From NCBI RefSeq assembly GCF_047511655.1, contig NC_133390.1, positions 161,050,583-161,114,582 of the forward strand: 64,000 nucleotides of DNA, read 5' to 3'. The notes under the pieces are model-generated. The model did not search any database. It was not told where the DNA came from and was given only the letters and a program-made list of their open reading frames with translations. Position numbers and translations under genes: made by a program. The stretch comes from Castor canadensis (taxonomy: Eukaryota; Chordata; Mammalia; Rodentia; Castoridae). How positions within the stretch are numbered: position 1 is the first letter of the stretch; each line of letters begins with the position of its first letter. Positions 33,467 to 44,554 of this stretch are shown one piece after another.

Positions 33467-35597
33467 AGTGTGGAGGTAAAATGTCAGCAATTAAAAAAAT
33501 GACCTTACCTTTGTGTCTTCTTAAATCCTTAAGTGTTAACATGTATGTTATTTCATGCTGGCATTTTGTTCAATATGAATTATGGAAATAGATCCTTAAG
33601 AGCCAGCTGTTTTCTAGTTCTCTCAAAGACATGATGCTAAGTTTGGATTTAAAAAATGAGGCTAGAGTGCAAATCTGAGAAGAAAAAAGTCAATTCATGT
33701 TCCAGAAGGGTCTTTGCTGTGGCATGACAATAGCTTTCTCCTCCTAAGGGTTTGGACCAGTGCTAATCTGGGGCTCTTCCCCCAAAAGATGAGGGCACTT
33801 GGGGAGTCTGTAGTGGGAGACAGCCCTGGATTCTGCATTTTCTGTTTAGGGCAGCAGCCTGGCCAGGGTTTACACAAACAGTGTGTGTAGCACACGCTCC
33901 CCCTTTTCCTTTCTTCTTCACCAACTTTTGCCCAATCTGTTCACCCTGCAGTAGCATGTAATTGGCAGGTACAATTCCTGTGTAGGGCAAGGCTGGTCCT
34001 GGAGGATTAGGCCAGTAGCTGTCATGAGTAAGTAGTTTCTAGCCTGGGAGACAGAAATGTAATGGGGACGAGCCCTTTTGTTAAGGGACAGGGAGAAAGA
34101 GATCACTTTGTAAAAATGACACATGGAAGGCTACAAGTCCAGGAGTTATTTTCTCACTGCCACCAAAGTCCCGTTTGATGAAAAACAAGTGATGCTTGCC
34201 CCTGTAAAGTCACGTGAACTTGTAAAATATTATTGTCCTTTTTGTGCTACACCACCAGCATTCATCTTTCTGAAACCTCCCTCTGGTTTCTGACGTTGAG
34301 CTATTGGACATACTGCTGTAGCCGATGACTAAGACTGATAATTCAGTTTCCTCTAGTGTTGGAGGGAAATTAGAGGAGGGAAGGCTATACCCTGGAGATA
34401 CAGGGACTTTGGAGGTCCCATGAGAGCTGCATTAACGCTAATAGGGTTTTTCACAGGGTAGGAATGATGTTAGTGAAGGGAAAGTGGCTGGATAGGTGGC
34501 TTGAAAGTGAGTTAACCCTTTCCTAGAAATCTTGATTAATTTGATGAAACCCTAGTGGTATGTTGGGTACACTGTGCCTATTGCTATTAATAGTAACAAC
34601 CTACATTAATACAGTTTACTAAAAATTTTATATACATAATTTCTCTAGGTCATCTCTGTGACCTTGAAGGATACAGGAAACATTTTCATTCCAGCCTTCC
34701 CTTCTCCATTCCTCCCTTCAGCAGATCTTCACTGGGTACCTGCTGTGTGCCAGACACTGGAGAATCAGCAGTGAACAAGTAGGCATGGGCCAGCAACAGG
34801 GGTATTTGCCCCTGGTTTGGGGCTGGAGAGACTATGTGGGCCAGGTCCTGCCAGGCCTTCCTTCAGTAGATTACGTGAAGGATTTGGGCTTTTATTATAA
34901 GTGCCAAGTGGATTTATTTAGTAGACTTATGGGGAAGAATTAACTGGTTAGGGTTTGAAGAATATATTCAGCAAAGTTATTTTGTTGTGTGGCTAGTAAG
35001 TAGTGAAGCTGGGCTGTGAGTCCTGACTGAGTTAGAACACTGACTTCAGTTTTACTCAGTGGGAGCCCTTCTTGGAACTGTAGACTCTGGGGAGGGACGG
35101 GGCCCACAAAACCTTCAGCTATAGCAGTCATTGATGCGATCTGAGAGATGCGTCATGCCCAAAATGAATGTATAGGTATCTCCCACTTAAAATCCAATGT
35201 ATGAACATTGAGATTTATTAATAAATAATAACTAACATTTTCCAAGTACTTATAAAATTACTCAGTGCTTTCCAAAAAGGATGTTTCAGGTTTTCCTAAT
35301 AGCAATTTCTTTATTGCTTTTAGGTGTGAGTTATAGTCATTGACTACAAAGTCTTGAAGCGTGGAGTTGGGAGAGTATTAGAGAGGCAGGGTACATTGTA
35401 ACACATTAATTTAAACTGAAAAAGCAAACTGAAGATAAAGATTTCTGAAATTTTAGTGTAGCTTTTTTTTGGGGGGATTATTTAGTTTAAAAAATTCACT
35501 TTATTTGACTTTGTAGGTATTACTACAGTGTATGAAGTAAGAAAATGCTATATGCTGTACTAGTTTTTTAATGCTTTCTCTGGGCAAGTTCACTAAA

Positions 35598-35713
35598 TTT
35601 CTTTATTTAGACAGGGTTTTACCATGTAAAGTGGGACTGGCCTTGAACTCACAATCCTCCTGCCTCAGCCTTCTGAGTGCTGGTTCTATAGGCGTGTGTC
35701 ACCATGCCTGGGT
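35598..35713 (-). mobile_element. B1-like SINE monomer
   Basis: TTAGACAGGGTTTTACCATG, TGGCCTTGAACTCACAATCC and TCTGAGTGCTGGTTCTATAG show a reverse monomer. Confidence 0.85.
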
Positions 35714-36352
35714 CAAGGTTACCAAATTCTTGATACCATAGTAGGATTTCAAGTACTTGTGTAACTCCCTTTTCAGCAACTAGTTGACAGAAATGTGTGA
35801 GAAATGCAAATCAGTTGCTGTAGCTAATTCCTAGCAGTTCTTTGCTAGGGGCTTTGCAAAGACAGTAGCAGATGGATTTGGCCTGTGGATTGTAGTTGGC
35901 TGACCCCTGGTGTGGGTAAGAGATGAAGGACTGCTGTCACTGACTCAGAGTTTGATCTTGAACAAGTTCTTTTGAACTTCTGAGTCTCATCTTACCTGTA
36001 CAACAAAGGAAAAGGGCAAGAGAAATGTTAAATAATAAAATCTAGTGTTATTACTCATTCTGTGCCACACAGTGTACCCAAGAATTGTTGGATGAGCCTT
36101 TAATACCTCAGATCGATTTCCTGTGTTTAGACCCAGGGCATTATGTGAGGCACCCAGAATGATACACAGAAGCATCCAGTATAGACCCTTAGCCCTCATT
36201 CTAGAGGGGGAGAAAAAGTGTATACTGTACTTTGAGCCCAGGCAGGTCAAGGGCAGTGTAAGGTGGAGCTTAAGAACCACCAGAAATAAGTAGTGTCAGT
36301 GAATATGAAATCCCTGTGTACTGAAATGGTTGCATTTGTCCCTTTGCCCCAG

Positions 36353-36459
36353 GAGGAACCACTGGATGAGAGCTCAGTGAAGAAAATGATCCTCACATTT
36401 GAAAAGAGATCATACAAAAACCAAGAACTGCGGATCAAGTTTCCAGACAATCCAGAGAA
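36353..36459 (+). CDS. CTNNBL1: CTNNBL1 exon 3 (codons 73-108, first two bases of 108)
   Basis: This exon has 107 bases. It enters in phase 0 and leaves after two bases of a lysine codon (AA, completed by G at 45521). It encodes EEPLDESSVKKMILTFEKRS, then YKNQELRIKFPDNPEK, the conserved start of the helical capping region before the armadillo repeats. The donor is GTATGG, where the exon-final lysine codon overlaps the splice site. The acceptor is CAG followed by GAG, a tandem NAGNAG arrangement at the junction of the two glutamate runs; the first AG gives the expected protein. Confidence 0.95.
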
Positions 36460-36544
36460 GTATGGCTCTGTTTTCCAGTTATCTCCTTTGTGATGTTGTT
36501 TGTTAATTTTGTTTTTTGTTTGCATTGGCTTTGTGATTTGAGTT

Positions 36545-37070
36545 AGGAGTCCCAGGATGTCCCCTGTTTGGGAATTTACTAGAAGGACTCATAGCATTTG
36601 GAGTCAGTGGGGCTGAAGGCTATGGTTTATTACAGTGGAAGAGTCCACAGCAGGATCAGCAGGAATAAGGCACTTCAGACAGTCTGGAGAAGTCCATGTG
36701 CAGGCTTCCTGTTCCCCCTCCACTGGTAGACAGACATATTCTATAGCAGTGAATTGAATCAGCATGTATGTTGTATTTCTTTCCAGGGACGCTTATTTGA
36801 GATTCCAAGTCTGGGGTATTTACATAGAACTGGTCAGATAGGCATTCTCTGGCCCTAATAACTACCAAAATTCCACACTCACAGAAGAAAAATGGCTATT
36901 TGGTGCCCTATGCTGCCAAAACAACCTTATCACTTATGGAAGTTTCAAAAGCCAAGTTCTCAGCTGCCAGTCTTGGACCAGCCTTATAAGCAGGCCCTTC
37001 CAGAGACCAGGCCTGCTATTAACTCCTTCCTGCATCATTCTTCTCAGTGCCCCAAGAAAACCACTCATGG
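36545..37070 (-). mobile_element. old LTR-like repeat
   Basis: It includes GAAGGACTCATAGCATTTGG, GGCTATGGTTTATTACAGTG (an AATAAA on the minus strand) and AACTACCAAAATTCCACACT, phrases of an old mammalian ERVL-type LTR. The subfamily is uncertain. Confidence 0.5.
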
Positions 37071-37124
37071 CTGCCATGAGAGAGCTTGTCTCTAAGAAAA
37101 TGCCCAAAAGCTTGGGGGTTAGAC

Positions 37125-37325
37125 AAAAGTGATGTGATTCCCATGTGACTTTAAATTAGTCACCTCCTCTTTCTTAGCCTCAGGTGTCTTATCTATAGAA
37201 GGAAACAATACCTCCTGCACAGGGTTACTGTGAAGAGTAAATGAGAATAACGGCAAGTGCTCAGCTCAGGACCTGCACATAGCAGATGCTCATGAATGGA
37301 ACCAGTTATGATTATTACTGGGAAG
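37125..37325 (+). mobile_element. MIR SINE
   Basis: TTTAAATTAGTCACCTCCTC, CAGGGTTACTGTGAAGAGTA, AATGAGAATAACGGCAAGTG and TAGCAGATGCTCATGAATGG follow MIR through its 3' end. Confidence 0.8.
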
Positions 37326-37479
37326 TGTCCTAGTGAAGGGTCTGGTGTTTTTCAGTCAGTCGTGAATTCTTACTAAAAGTTTTTCATATTTATACAAATT
37401 TTAATCTTCTAGATCTCTCTCTGCCTCCTATCTTTCTCCCATCCCAGATACATGGCGCTAATGCTCAGGACCTCTAGGC

Positions 37480-37780
37480 AATAAGAGTTGAATGATGCGG
37501 TGTTTGCACTCAGGTTTACACTAGGGAGGCTGACTGTAAATGTGAGGCAGAAGGAGATATGCGCTTTAAAAAGATGTGAGCAGAGTTCAGTGGGAGTATA
37601 GGGGAAGAAACAGACTGCCAAGTAAGGAGTTATTGAGGACTTCACACAAAAGGTGGTATTTGAGCTGGACCTTAAAGAATAACTTTGATTTTATTAGGCA
37701 GACAAGAACTTAGAAAGGCACTTGGGCAACATAAAGAACAAATGCATCAGGACATTAGAGGGCAGAGAGTCTTTACAGCA
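37480..37780 (-). mobile_element. L2-like LINE fragment
   Basis: GAGGACTTCACACAAAAGGT, TATTTGAGCTGGACCTTAAA and the following AGGCAGACAAGAACTTAG resemble internal reverse L2 sequence. It is diverged. Confidence 0.45.
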
Positions 37781-38094
37781 CCCTAGGTAGGTCTGGGTGG
37801 TCCTCTTGTGTTCTGCCTCACTGTGGATAGGACGTGGAAGAGGGAAAACCTTGTTCCCGGACTGAGGGTCACATTCTCTGTGACAGTAGGAGCAACTAGA
37901 TTGGGGCCCAGCTCCCCAGCACCAGTATCCTGTCTAGTTTTGGCTGACTTCCACCATATGTTAGCACTGGTTACACTGAGTTCTCTGTGTGTGTTGAGTT
38001 GCACAAGTAATACAAACATAGATTGTATTGTAAAAAAAAAAAAACTAGTAACAGTGGATAAGTAGAATAAAAAAATGAAAGCTCTCACGCTTCA

Positions 38095-38640
38095 CTGTAT
38101 TGTTTCCTTTTTCATTCACCTCCCTAGAGGTCACCCTGTGAACAGCTTTGTGAATATCCTTTAGATTGTTTTCTGTACACTTATTTATATGTATATATAA
38201 ATTACAAATTTTTCTGCATAAATCATACTGTACATATTCTGTACCTTTATATTTGGGCTCGCATAACAGGAAGTGTTTTCATGTTATTACCTGTATATCT
38301 GCCTTTTGTTTAACTAGTGCATAGTATTTCCTAGTTGAGAAATACCACAATTTATTTGTTTGGATGGACATTTGGTTTTTTAAAATATTGGCTTTTATAA
38401 ACAATGCTGCAATGGACCTGTTTGTATATGTGTCTTTGCATGCATGTATTTCTACAGGATAGAGACCTAAATGTTGAATTCCCGGGTTGAAGCATGTACA
38501 TGTTTTAACCTTCAAAAGCTAGTGCCAAATTGCTCACCACATCTTATTCTCTCTTCTACAGCGTCTCTGCTCACATTCTTATGCACATAGATGTGATCAC
38601 TTTTAATGTCTTTGTCACTTGTTTTATTGTTATTTCTCTA
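38095..38640 (-). mobile_element. old L1 LINE fragment
   Basis: TTATAAACAATGCTGCAATG, GTATTTCTACAGGATAGAG, GAATTCCCGGGTTGAAGC and AGTGCCAAATTGCTCACC follow antisense old L1 (L1M-type). Confidence 0.75.
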
Positions 38641-38739
38641 TCTGGTGGTTTCTGCCTTGGACTCTTCCTTGGGAGGTGGATTATGTCCAGTTCGTCCCCG
38701 TGGTGCCATGCTGCAGGTGCTCAGTAAACACAAGAGCTC

Positions 38740-39010
38740 TTGTGTAGTCCATGTTATCTTTACTGAGTCCTCATCACTCAGAACATAAGAATTCATTGTG
38801 AGGAAGCTATGCTGGAGGTTCATAACACTGAAAATGTAAGACATTTCCAGGAAACTTATTTCTTGGAATACCAGCCTTGCCTTTTCCCACTTGGTGTAGG
38901 TATCCTTCTGGCATTTCACAGCATTGTGCTTCTGTAGGTTTTGGTCACTATCCACACCTTGGATACCACTGATGCCCTGGTGTTACACTGAATAAACTGC
39001 TATTAAGAAA
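38740..39010 (+). pseudogene. possible processed retrocopy, source unidentified
   Basis: The segment ends with GAATAAACTGCTATTAAG followed at once by an A-run (39006-39030, interrupted). An AATAAA signal 10-15 bases before genomic poly-A is the signature of a retrotransposed mRNA. The + strand carries a broken frame around 38756-38911 that I do not recognise. No target duplication was found, so a simple A-rich accident is possible. Confidence 0.35.
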
Positions 39011-40489
39011 AAAAAATTTAAAAAAACAACAGTGTTTTCCATTCAGACAAAATTTACATGCTATTTTAGTTTTTAAATTCGAACATGTAAAAAGGGAAAT
39101 TGTGCATAAAGAACTTCTTTTTTTGTCATGTCAGAAAGCAGTTAAGAAATCATACTGTGTTTTAACCTTGAGTTCTTGAATTCTTGCTGGTGTAGTGTCT
39201 TCTATAATTCTCCAGACCAGTGAGATGCAATTAAGATGAAAATTGCTAGAGCATATTTGAATGAAACTTCCCGGTTGAGATCAGAAATATTCAAATTTAT
39301 TTTCCCACTTGTGCAATTGCCATTTTGATCACATACCCAAAAATACCTTTCTTCACTGGGCTGCGTTTCAGGCTCAGTTAGCGACAGCCTCCACCTATGT
39401 GATTCTTCTCCCAAACATCATACTGATGTTTCCCTCGTAAGTCCTTTAGTAGTTCCGTTTCCCTCATGTGTGCTCTTTCCCTTGTAAGTCCCTTAGTACT
39501 TCTCTTCATTTTTGGTTTCAGGACCCTTTGCATTCTTAAATTATTGAGTTTCCTGAAGTATTTTTCTCAGAAAATTCTAGAAAACATAGGAACATACGAG
39601 CACATAGTCCATGAGTGCAGTGATAACAGCACGTGTGTTGCATAGCCCTCTTGAAAACTCTGCTGTATACTCTTGAGAAAAAAAGAGTGAAAAAGGCAAA
39701 TAATATCTTAGAATTTTTATAAAATAGTTTTGATTTGACAGATACCCCCTCCCCCAAAGATGTCCCACTCTCTTCCAGCTGCATCTTGGGGTATTAGGAC
39801 CATACCTTGAGAAGTGCTGATTTAGTTGCATGGAGGGAGTGTCACATTCCACCTGCAGTGATTGCTGCCTGTAGTTGCATAGGACTCATCGGTTTCTGTT
39901 GGTTTTGTAGTACAGTTTTTGAACTTTGGGGTCACTTGTTAATATTCACTCTTGTGGCTGAAGGAGAGCTTCTTGCTTGTCTGAAGCAAATGTACATGGG
40001 CAGACTAGGAGAGTATTCTCTGTCCTGTCTCATAGAGTCAATGACCCCATTTCATCCTGGGTAACATTTTTAATATGTTTTTCTGTTGCTTTCTCACCGC
40101 CTCTCCCCTGATCCTTTACCCCCGTTGTGAGACATGTAATGCTGAAGGTATGCCAGATCCCTAAAGACAGCCCTCAGCAGTGTGTACATTAAATGAGTAG
40201 ACTGTACTTTGTCAGCAAAAACAAGAAAATTGTCTTTGTGATGGCATAGCAAAATTGAGGGACAGATTCATTTGCACCTACTGTGTGCCAACGATGATAT
40301 TATTAGACACTTTACGTATATTATCTCTTTTAATCTTCCTGTCATTCAACTTGGAAGATAAGGAAATCAGAGGTTAGGGGTGAGTTGTTAATATTCTGTT
40401 TTCCTTGACCAGATTGGGACTCTGTTGTGTGTTCCAGTGGCACTTCTCTTGGGCAGTGCCGGACATCCTTACTGAATACTGTGCAATAA

Positions 40490-40622
40490 ATTGTTTAATT
40501 TGTGCTAGGCTGGGAGCTCTGTGATGCCAGAAACTGGATCTTTTTGCCATCTGTTATATTCTTGGTGCCTTGGACAGTGACTGGCACCTCATATGTGCTT
40601 GGTAAATACTTGTTGACATACT
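40490..40622 (+). mobile_element. L2 LINE 3' end
   Basis: GGGAGCTCTGTGATGCCAGA, GACAGTGACTGGCACCTCAT and GTGCTTGGTAAATACTTGTTG match the L2 3' terminus. Confidence 0.75.
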
Positions 40623-40875
40623 GTTCCTGGTCACACCCAGCTCCAAGTCTAGGCATTTCTTACTATACCTCATGACTCATGTAGTACTGGACCTAGTAGT
40701 ATTTTTGTGATGTTTCCCTTCTTAGTTTGATTCTCTGCTCGTTTATTATATTTCAGGAGTTTTCTGACTTTTTAAATGTAAAAACTTAGGGATAATACCA
40801 TATATTTGAAAGTAGAATCACAAAATTGGAAGGAACTAAGAGATAGTTCATTCTGCCAACTACGTCTTAGTGGTA

Positions 40876-41098
40876 TTTGATTGTTTGTTTAGCAGTACTG
40901 GGGATTGAACCCAAGGGATCTAACATGTTAAGCCACCACTTTACCACTTGAGCCATGCCCCCAGCCCTTTTGTTTTTATTTTGAAATAGGGTCTTGCTAC
41001 CTTAGCCTGAATTTGCTGCAAACGCAAGATCTTCCTGTCTCCACCCATCTTCCTATCAAGTGCTGGGATTGTAGGCATGTGTAATCATGCCCAACAGA
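40876..41098 (-). mobile_element. composite SINE (ID-like plus B1-like)
   Basis: AGTACTGGGGATTGAACCCA ... ACCACTTGAGCCATGCCCCC, then GAAATAGGGTCTTGCTACCT ... AGTGCTGGGATTGTAGGCAT. Confidence 0.87.
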
Positions 41099-41987
41099 GT
41101 ATTTTTTTTATATCACCCTTTATTAACTACTCCCAGTGACAACAATCTAACTTCCCAGAGAAATGTGTCCCATCATTTGGCAGTTCTGAGTCAGATTTCA
41201 ACTAAGAATGAGAAAAAATTTCAGCAAATTCTTGTATGAAAGGTAATCTAGACTCCTCATAGTCTCAGTGGCTTCCCAGAATTCATTTCTACAACCTCTA
41301 AAGTGTGGTTATATATATACACAAATGTCACCAAGTCTTAGGGTCACCTAGTCAGCATGAGAACTCTATTGCCTTCTTTTGAGAGCCTAAGCCCACACTG
41401 GTGGGCTACTTTCCTTTACTCCTTCATTTGACTTTTTGGTTCAATGTAGTGTTCTATGTGGAACCAGGTAATTTTCCTTCAAGTAGATTTGGCATGTCAT
41501 TATTGCCTGTCAGAGATTTTTTAATTGATTCTGCCTGCTGCTGTGTTCACTGTCTGTCTAAGCTTTGTGTTACGTGGCATTTGTTAATTTTGCCTTTTTT
41601 ATATCTTCACCCAATTTGTTGATTAAAGAATGACAATAAAGTAAGACTGTTGCTCTAAACAGGTCTGAAGACAGAGACTTGCAGGACACCATCAAAGACT
41701 TCTCTCCAGGATGACACTCATTCACTGATTATCACCCAGTCCCCAAATATTCTGGTTCTCAGCACAGTTTTGTGTATTACTATTTAGTGCCAAGTCTCCC
41801 TTGCCAGTTCTTCGAGGTGGATTGTAAAAGTCTTTTGTCAGGTTACTCTTTAGAAATATTGTAAAAGTACCCATGTAAGACAAATCATGTGAGACAAATA
41901 AGCCTTCAAGATTTGCTGAGCCTGTTTGGGTTCAGGTATTATATGGTTCTGCTGCCCATGAGATATATGAATCCTTCTGCACCAGCC

Positions 41988-42072
41988 CTTTTTTGTTTGT
42001 GCTGGGGATTGAACCCATGGTCTTGTTAATGCTAGGCAAGTGTTGTACCACTGAGCTATATCCCTAGCCCTA
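41988..42072 (-). mobile_element. ID-like SINE, classic variant
   Basis: GTGCTGGGGATTGAACCCAT ... TGTACCACTGAGCTATATCC. This copy has the ACCACTGAGCTA box of ordinary rodent ID elements rather than the ACCACTTGAGCC form common elsewhere in the window. Confidence 0.87.
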
Positions 42073-42157
42073 TACAAGCTCTTCTTACTCATGATTCTGA
42101 TTTGGCTTCCACACTTTAGGTGATAGGGAACTAACTATTTAAAAATATAATCTATTG

Positions 42158-42254
42158 GTGGACTGGAGGCATGGCTCAAGCAATAGAGCTCCGGCTTAGA
42201 AAGTGCCAGGCCCTGAGTTCAAACTCCAGTACCACCCCCCCAAAAAAAAAAAAG
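42158..42254 (+). mobile_element. ID-like SINE
   Basis: GGAGGCATGGCTCAAGCAAT ... CAGGCCCTGAGTTCAAACTC followed by an A-run. Confidence 0.88.
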
Positions 42255-42284
42255 TGATCTGTATGCAAGCACAGAGGAAGGAAC

Positions 42285-42397
42285 CTAGGTTTGGTGGCAC
42301 ATAACTGTAATCTCAGCATACAGGAAGCTGAGGCAGGAGGATTGTGAGTTCAAGGCCAGCCTCAGCTACATATAAAGACCCTTCTCAAAAAACCAAG
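42285..42397 (+). mobile_element. B1-like SINE monomer
   Basis: GTTTGGTGGCACATAACTGT, AGCTGAGGCAGGAGGATTGT and TTCAAGGCCAGCCTCAGCTA form a complete monomer in + orientation. Confidence 0.88.
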
Positions 42398-42487
42398 GGC
42401 TGGCGATGTAACTTATTGGTAGAGCACTGTGTACAAGGCCATGGATTTGATCCCCAGCACTGCCAAAAAGAAAGCAAAAAAAGGAAT
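42398..42487 (+). mobile_element. ID-like SINE, classic variant
   Basis: GGGCTGGCGATGTAACTTAT ... ATTTGATCCCCAGCACTGCC and an A-rich tail. Together with 42285-42397 it may be one composite insertion. Confidence 0.87.
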
Positions 42488-42488
42488 A

Positions 42489-42649
42489 ACTTTTTTTTTT
42501 TTTTTTGGCACTGAGGGGTTTGAACTCTAGGCTTAAACCCCCTGAGCAGGTGCTCTGCCACTTGAGCCATGCCTCCAGCCCTTTTTGCTTTGATTATTTT
42601 AGACATGGGTTCTCGCTTTTTGCCTATGCTGATCTGGACTGCAGTTGTC
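42489..42649 (-). mobile_element. composite SINE, left half, interrupted by an LTR
   Basis: A T-run is followed by GGCACTGAGGGGTTTGAACT ... GCCACTTGAGCCATGCCTCC ... GACATGGGTTCTCGC ... GATCTGGACTGCAGT. The expected continuation resumes at about 43249. Confidence 0.8.
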
Positions 42650-43248
42650 TTGTTACTGTGGGAGGTCTCAGAAGACTGGTTGAGAATATCTTAGGTCCTT
42701 GGTATCCTAAACAAAGAATGTAATGGAGACACACACATTGCAAAGCAGCAGCAGCAGCAGCAAAGTTTTATTGGAAGTGAAAGCAGAAGGTATGCTTCAC
42801 AGGAGGGGTATGAGGTGGCTCAAGAGCAGCATCTGCAGCTACAGAGACCTGTTGCCTTGGTTCAGGTGGGAAAGTATACACTGTAATGGGTAATGGGGGC
42901 GGGGAGATTTGGGTGATACTTAAGAGTGGCATTTGGTGATTGACAGATTGGCTGTGTATGCAGTCCACATTCATTAGGCTATAATTAGAGGATCTGGGGC
43001 AGTAGGTTACTTTGGGGCAAGATTTTTTTACCTTGTGAACATACCCTGGTTTGGGTAAGTCCCTTGTAGTCAGTCCTACTGCTCACTCAGTATGCTCTGG
43101 TCAGTTGTTATGGTAACTTTTACTGCATAAGGGCATTTTGGGGAGGTTCTGGGTGGAGTTAGACCACCTGTTCCTCGCAAGATAATCTGCGAGGTGGCCA
43201 CCTGTTCTCCATGATCTGGTTTGGCTTCTTTCCCTGAGTGTCCTGTCT
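42650..43248 (-). mobile_element. probable solo LTR nested in a SINE
   Basis: On the minus strand the segment starts TGAGACAGGA and ends near ACAGTAACAAGACA, with the TG...CA form of LTRs. It contains CCAATAAAACTTT (polyadenylation signal) followed by a (CTG)5-type run, as in an R/U5 region. It separates two halves of one SINE, which defines its limits to within about 10 bases. No coding part remains. No convincing target duplication is visible. Confidence 0.6.
42743..42764 (+). repeat. (CAG)n microsatellite
   Basis: Five uninterrupted CAG units between GCAAAG and CAAAG, in the U5-like part of the LTR candidate. Confidence 0.9.
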
Positions 43249-43456
43249 CAATCCTATTTTATGCTTTCTGCAGTTGCTGGGATGGCAGACATGTACCACC
43301 ATGCCCAGTTTTTTCTCATTGAGATGGGGTCTCAAATGTTTTTGCTTGGGCTGTCTTGGAACCGCTGTCCTCCCAGTTTCAGCCTCCCATGTAGCTTGGG
43401 GGTGACACACACACACCACATCATACAGCTGTTGGTTAAGATAGGGTCTCACAAAG

Positions 43457-43488
<32 letters not shown>

Positions 43489-43568
43489 TGCCAGGGCTGG
43501 CTTAGAATCATGATCCTCCTAGCCTCCCACGTAGCTAGGAGTACAGGTGTGTGTCACTGGCATCTGGC
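43249..43568 (-). mobile_element. composite SINE, right half
   Basis: It continues the SINE begun at 42489: TATTTTATGCTTTCTGCAGT, ATGTACCACCATGCCCAG, a second monomer with GAGATGGGGTCTCAAATG, then a third partial monomer after a (TTTTG)n run at about 43457-43486 that ends near GTGTGTCACTGGCATCTGGC. Confidence 0.75.
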
Positions 43569-43599
43569 TTAGGGGGAGAATCTTGATAAAATAATTGTG

Positions 43600-44105
43600 A
43601 AGTTTACCTTAAATGAGTAGATGAGTAGGCAAGGAAACATTAGGAAAAAAAAAAGAATAAACAAGGGGATGTTTTTGCAATAACAGATGTAAAACATACT
43701 CTGAAGCTGGCTCAGAAATTTGCAGATGAATCAGTGAAATGGAGTAAAAAGCCCAGAAACAGATGAACTGTGCATAGAGTTTAGTGTATGACAGGTGACA
43801 TTTTTGCAAGTGTGGGAAAAAGATAGATTATGGTATTGGGGCTGTTGGCCAAACATTTATAGCAAATAAAGTTTGACGTTTGTCCTATATCATCTGTTAA
43901 AGTAAATTTCAGATTGATTAAACATTTAAATATGTATAAACATAGAAGAAATGCATCAGATCTTAGCACAGAAAAGACTTTGCTCGGGGGCACATGTAAA
44001 GTAGTGTTCATAAAGGCAAATATTTGATTATCTGAACTTTTGAAACCTTTATGTCAATAAATAAGTACCATTATGTCAAAAAGCACAGTGTACAAATTTA
44101 ATGGC
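43600..44105 (+). mobile_element. old L1 LINE, ORF2 fragment
   Basis: AAAAGCCCAGAAACAGATGA, AAAAAGATAGATTATGGTAT and AAATTTCAGATTGATTAAAC match the late ORF2 part of L1 in sense orientation. It is many times interrupted by stops. Confidence 0.7.
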
Positions 44106-44153
44106 AAATACTTCTCTTTGGTTAATTTATTTTGCAACAGGACAGTAATTTTC

Positions 44154-44250
44154 TTTTTTGTTGTTGTTGTTTTGGCAGTAATGTGGTTTGAACTCAGGCC
44201 TCATGCTTGCTAGCAAGTGCTCTACCACTTGAGCTACTTTACCAGCCTGA
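44154..44250 (-). mobile_element. ID-like SINE, left arm of an inverted pair
   Basis: A (TTG)n start, then GTAATGTGGTTTGAACTCAG ... AAGTGCTCTACCACTTGAGC. Confidence 0.87.
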
Positions 44251-44265
44251 CATTAATTTTCTTAA

Positions 44266-44395
44266 AGGCATAAAGTAAGACCCTATCTCAAAAAGTAACC
44301 AACACAGAAAGGGCTACTGGAATGGCAGAAGTGGAGAGTGCCTCCCTAGCAAGCACAAGGTCCTGAGTTCAACCCCCAGTACTTCCAAACTAAGT
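44266..44395 (+). mobile_element. SINE, right arm of an inverted pair
   Basis: The end of a B1-like monomer (GTAAGACCCTATCTCAAAAA) is followed by an ID-like tail (GGCAGAAGTGGAGAGTGCCT ... CCTGAGTTCAACCCCCAGTA). Confidence 0.82.
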
Positions 44396-44554
44396 AAATA
44401 AATAAAAAGGTCCCTGCTTTTATTCCTTTTCTTTGTGGCCTCCATTCAGTGAAGTGGGCATCTGTGGATATAAGAAACAAAAGATAGAGGCCCTGTCTTA
44501 GAAGATGGCCATACAATAGTAGTGTAGTAGCAAGTGCCATAGCAATGAAAACAA

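Larger units (their letters stand above)
32367..36352 (+). other. CTNNBL1: CTNNBL1 intron 2 (3,986 bases)
   Basis: Donor GTAATG at 32367; acceptor TTTGCCCCAG ending at 36352. It holds a MIR (32430-32590), a B1-like SINE (32889-33027), an L2 3' end (33070-33466), a short L2 fragment near 34722-34790 and a second B1-like SINE (35598-35713). I see nothing identifiable in about 33470-34720 and 34790-35590. From 35720 to 36352 there is only a possible MIR fragment around 35930-36010. Confidence 0.93.
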
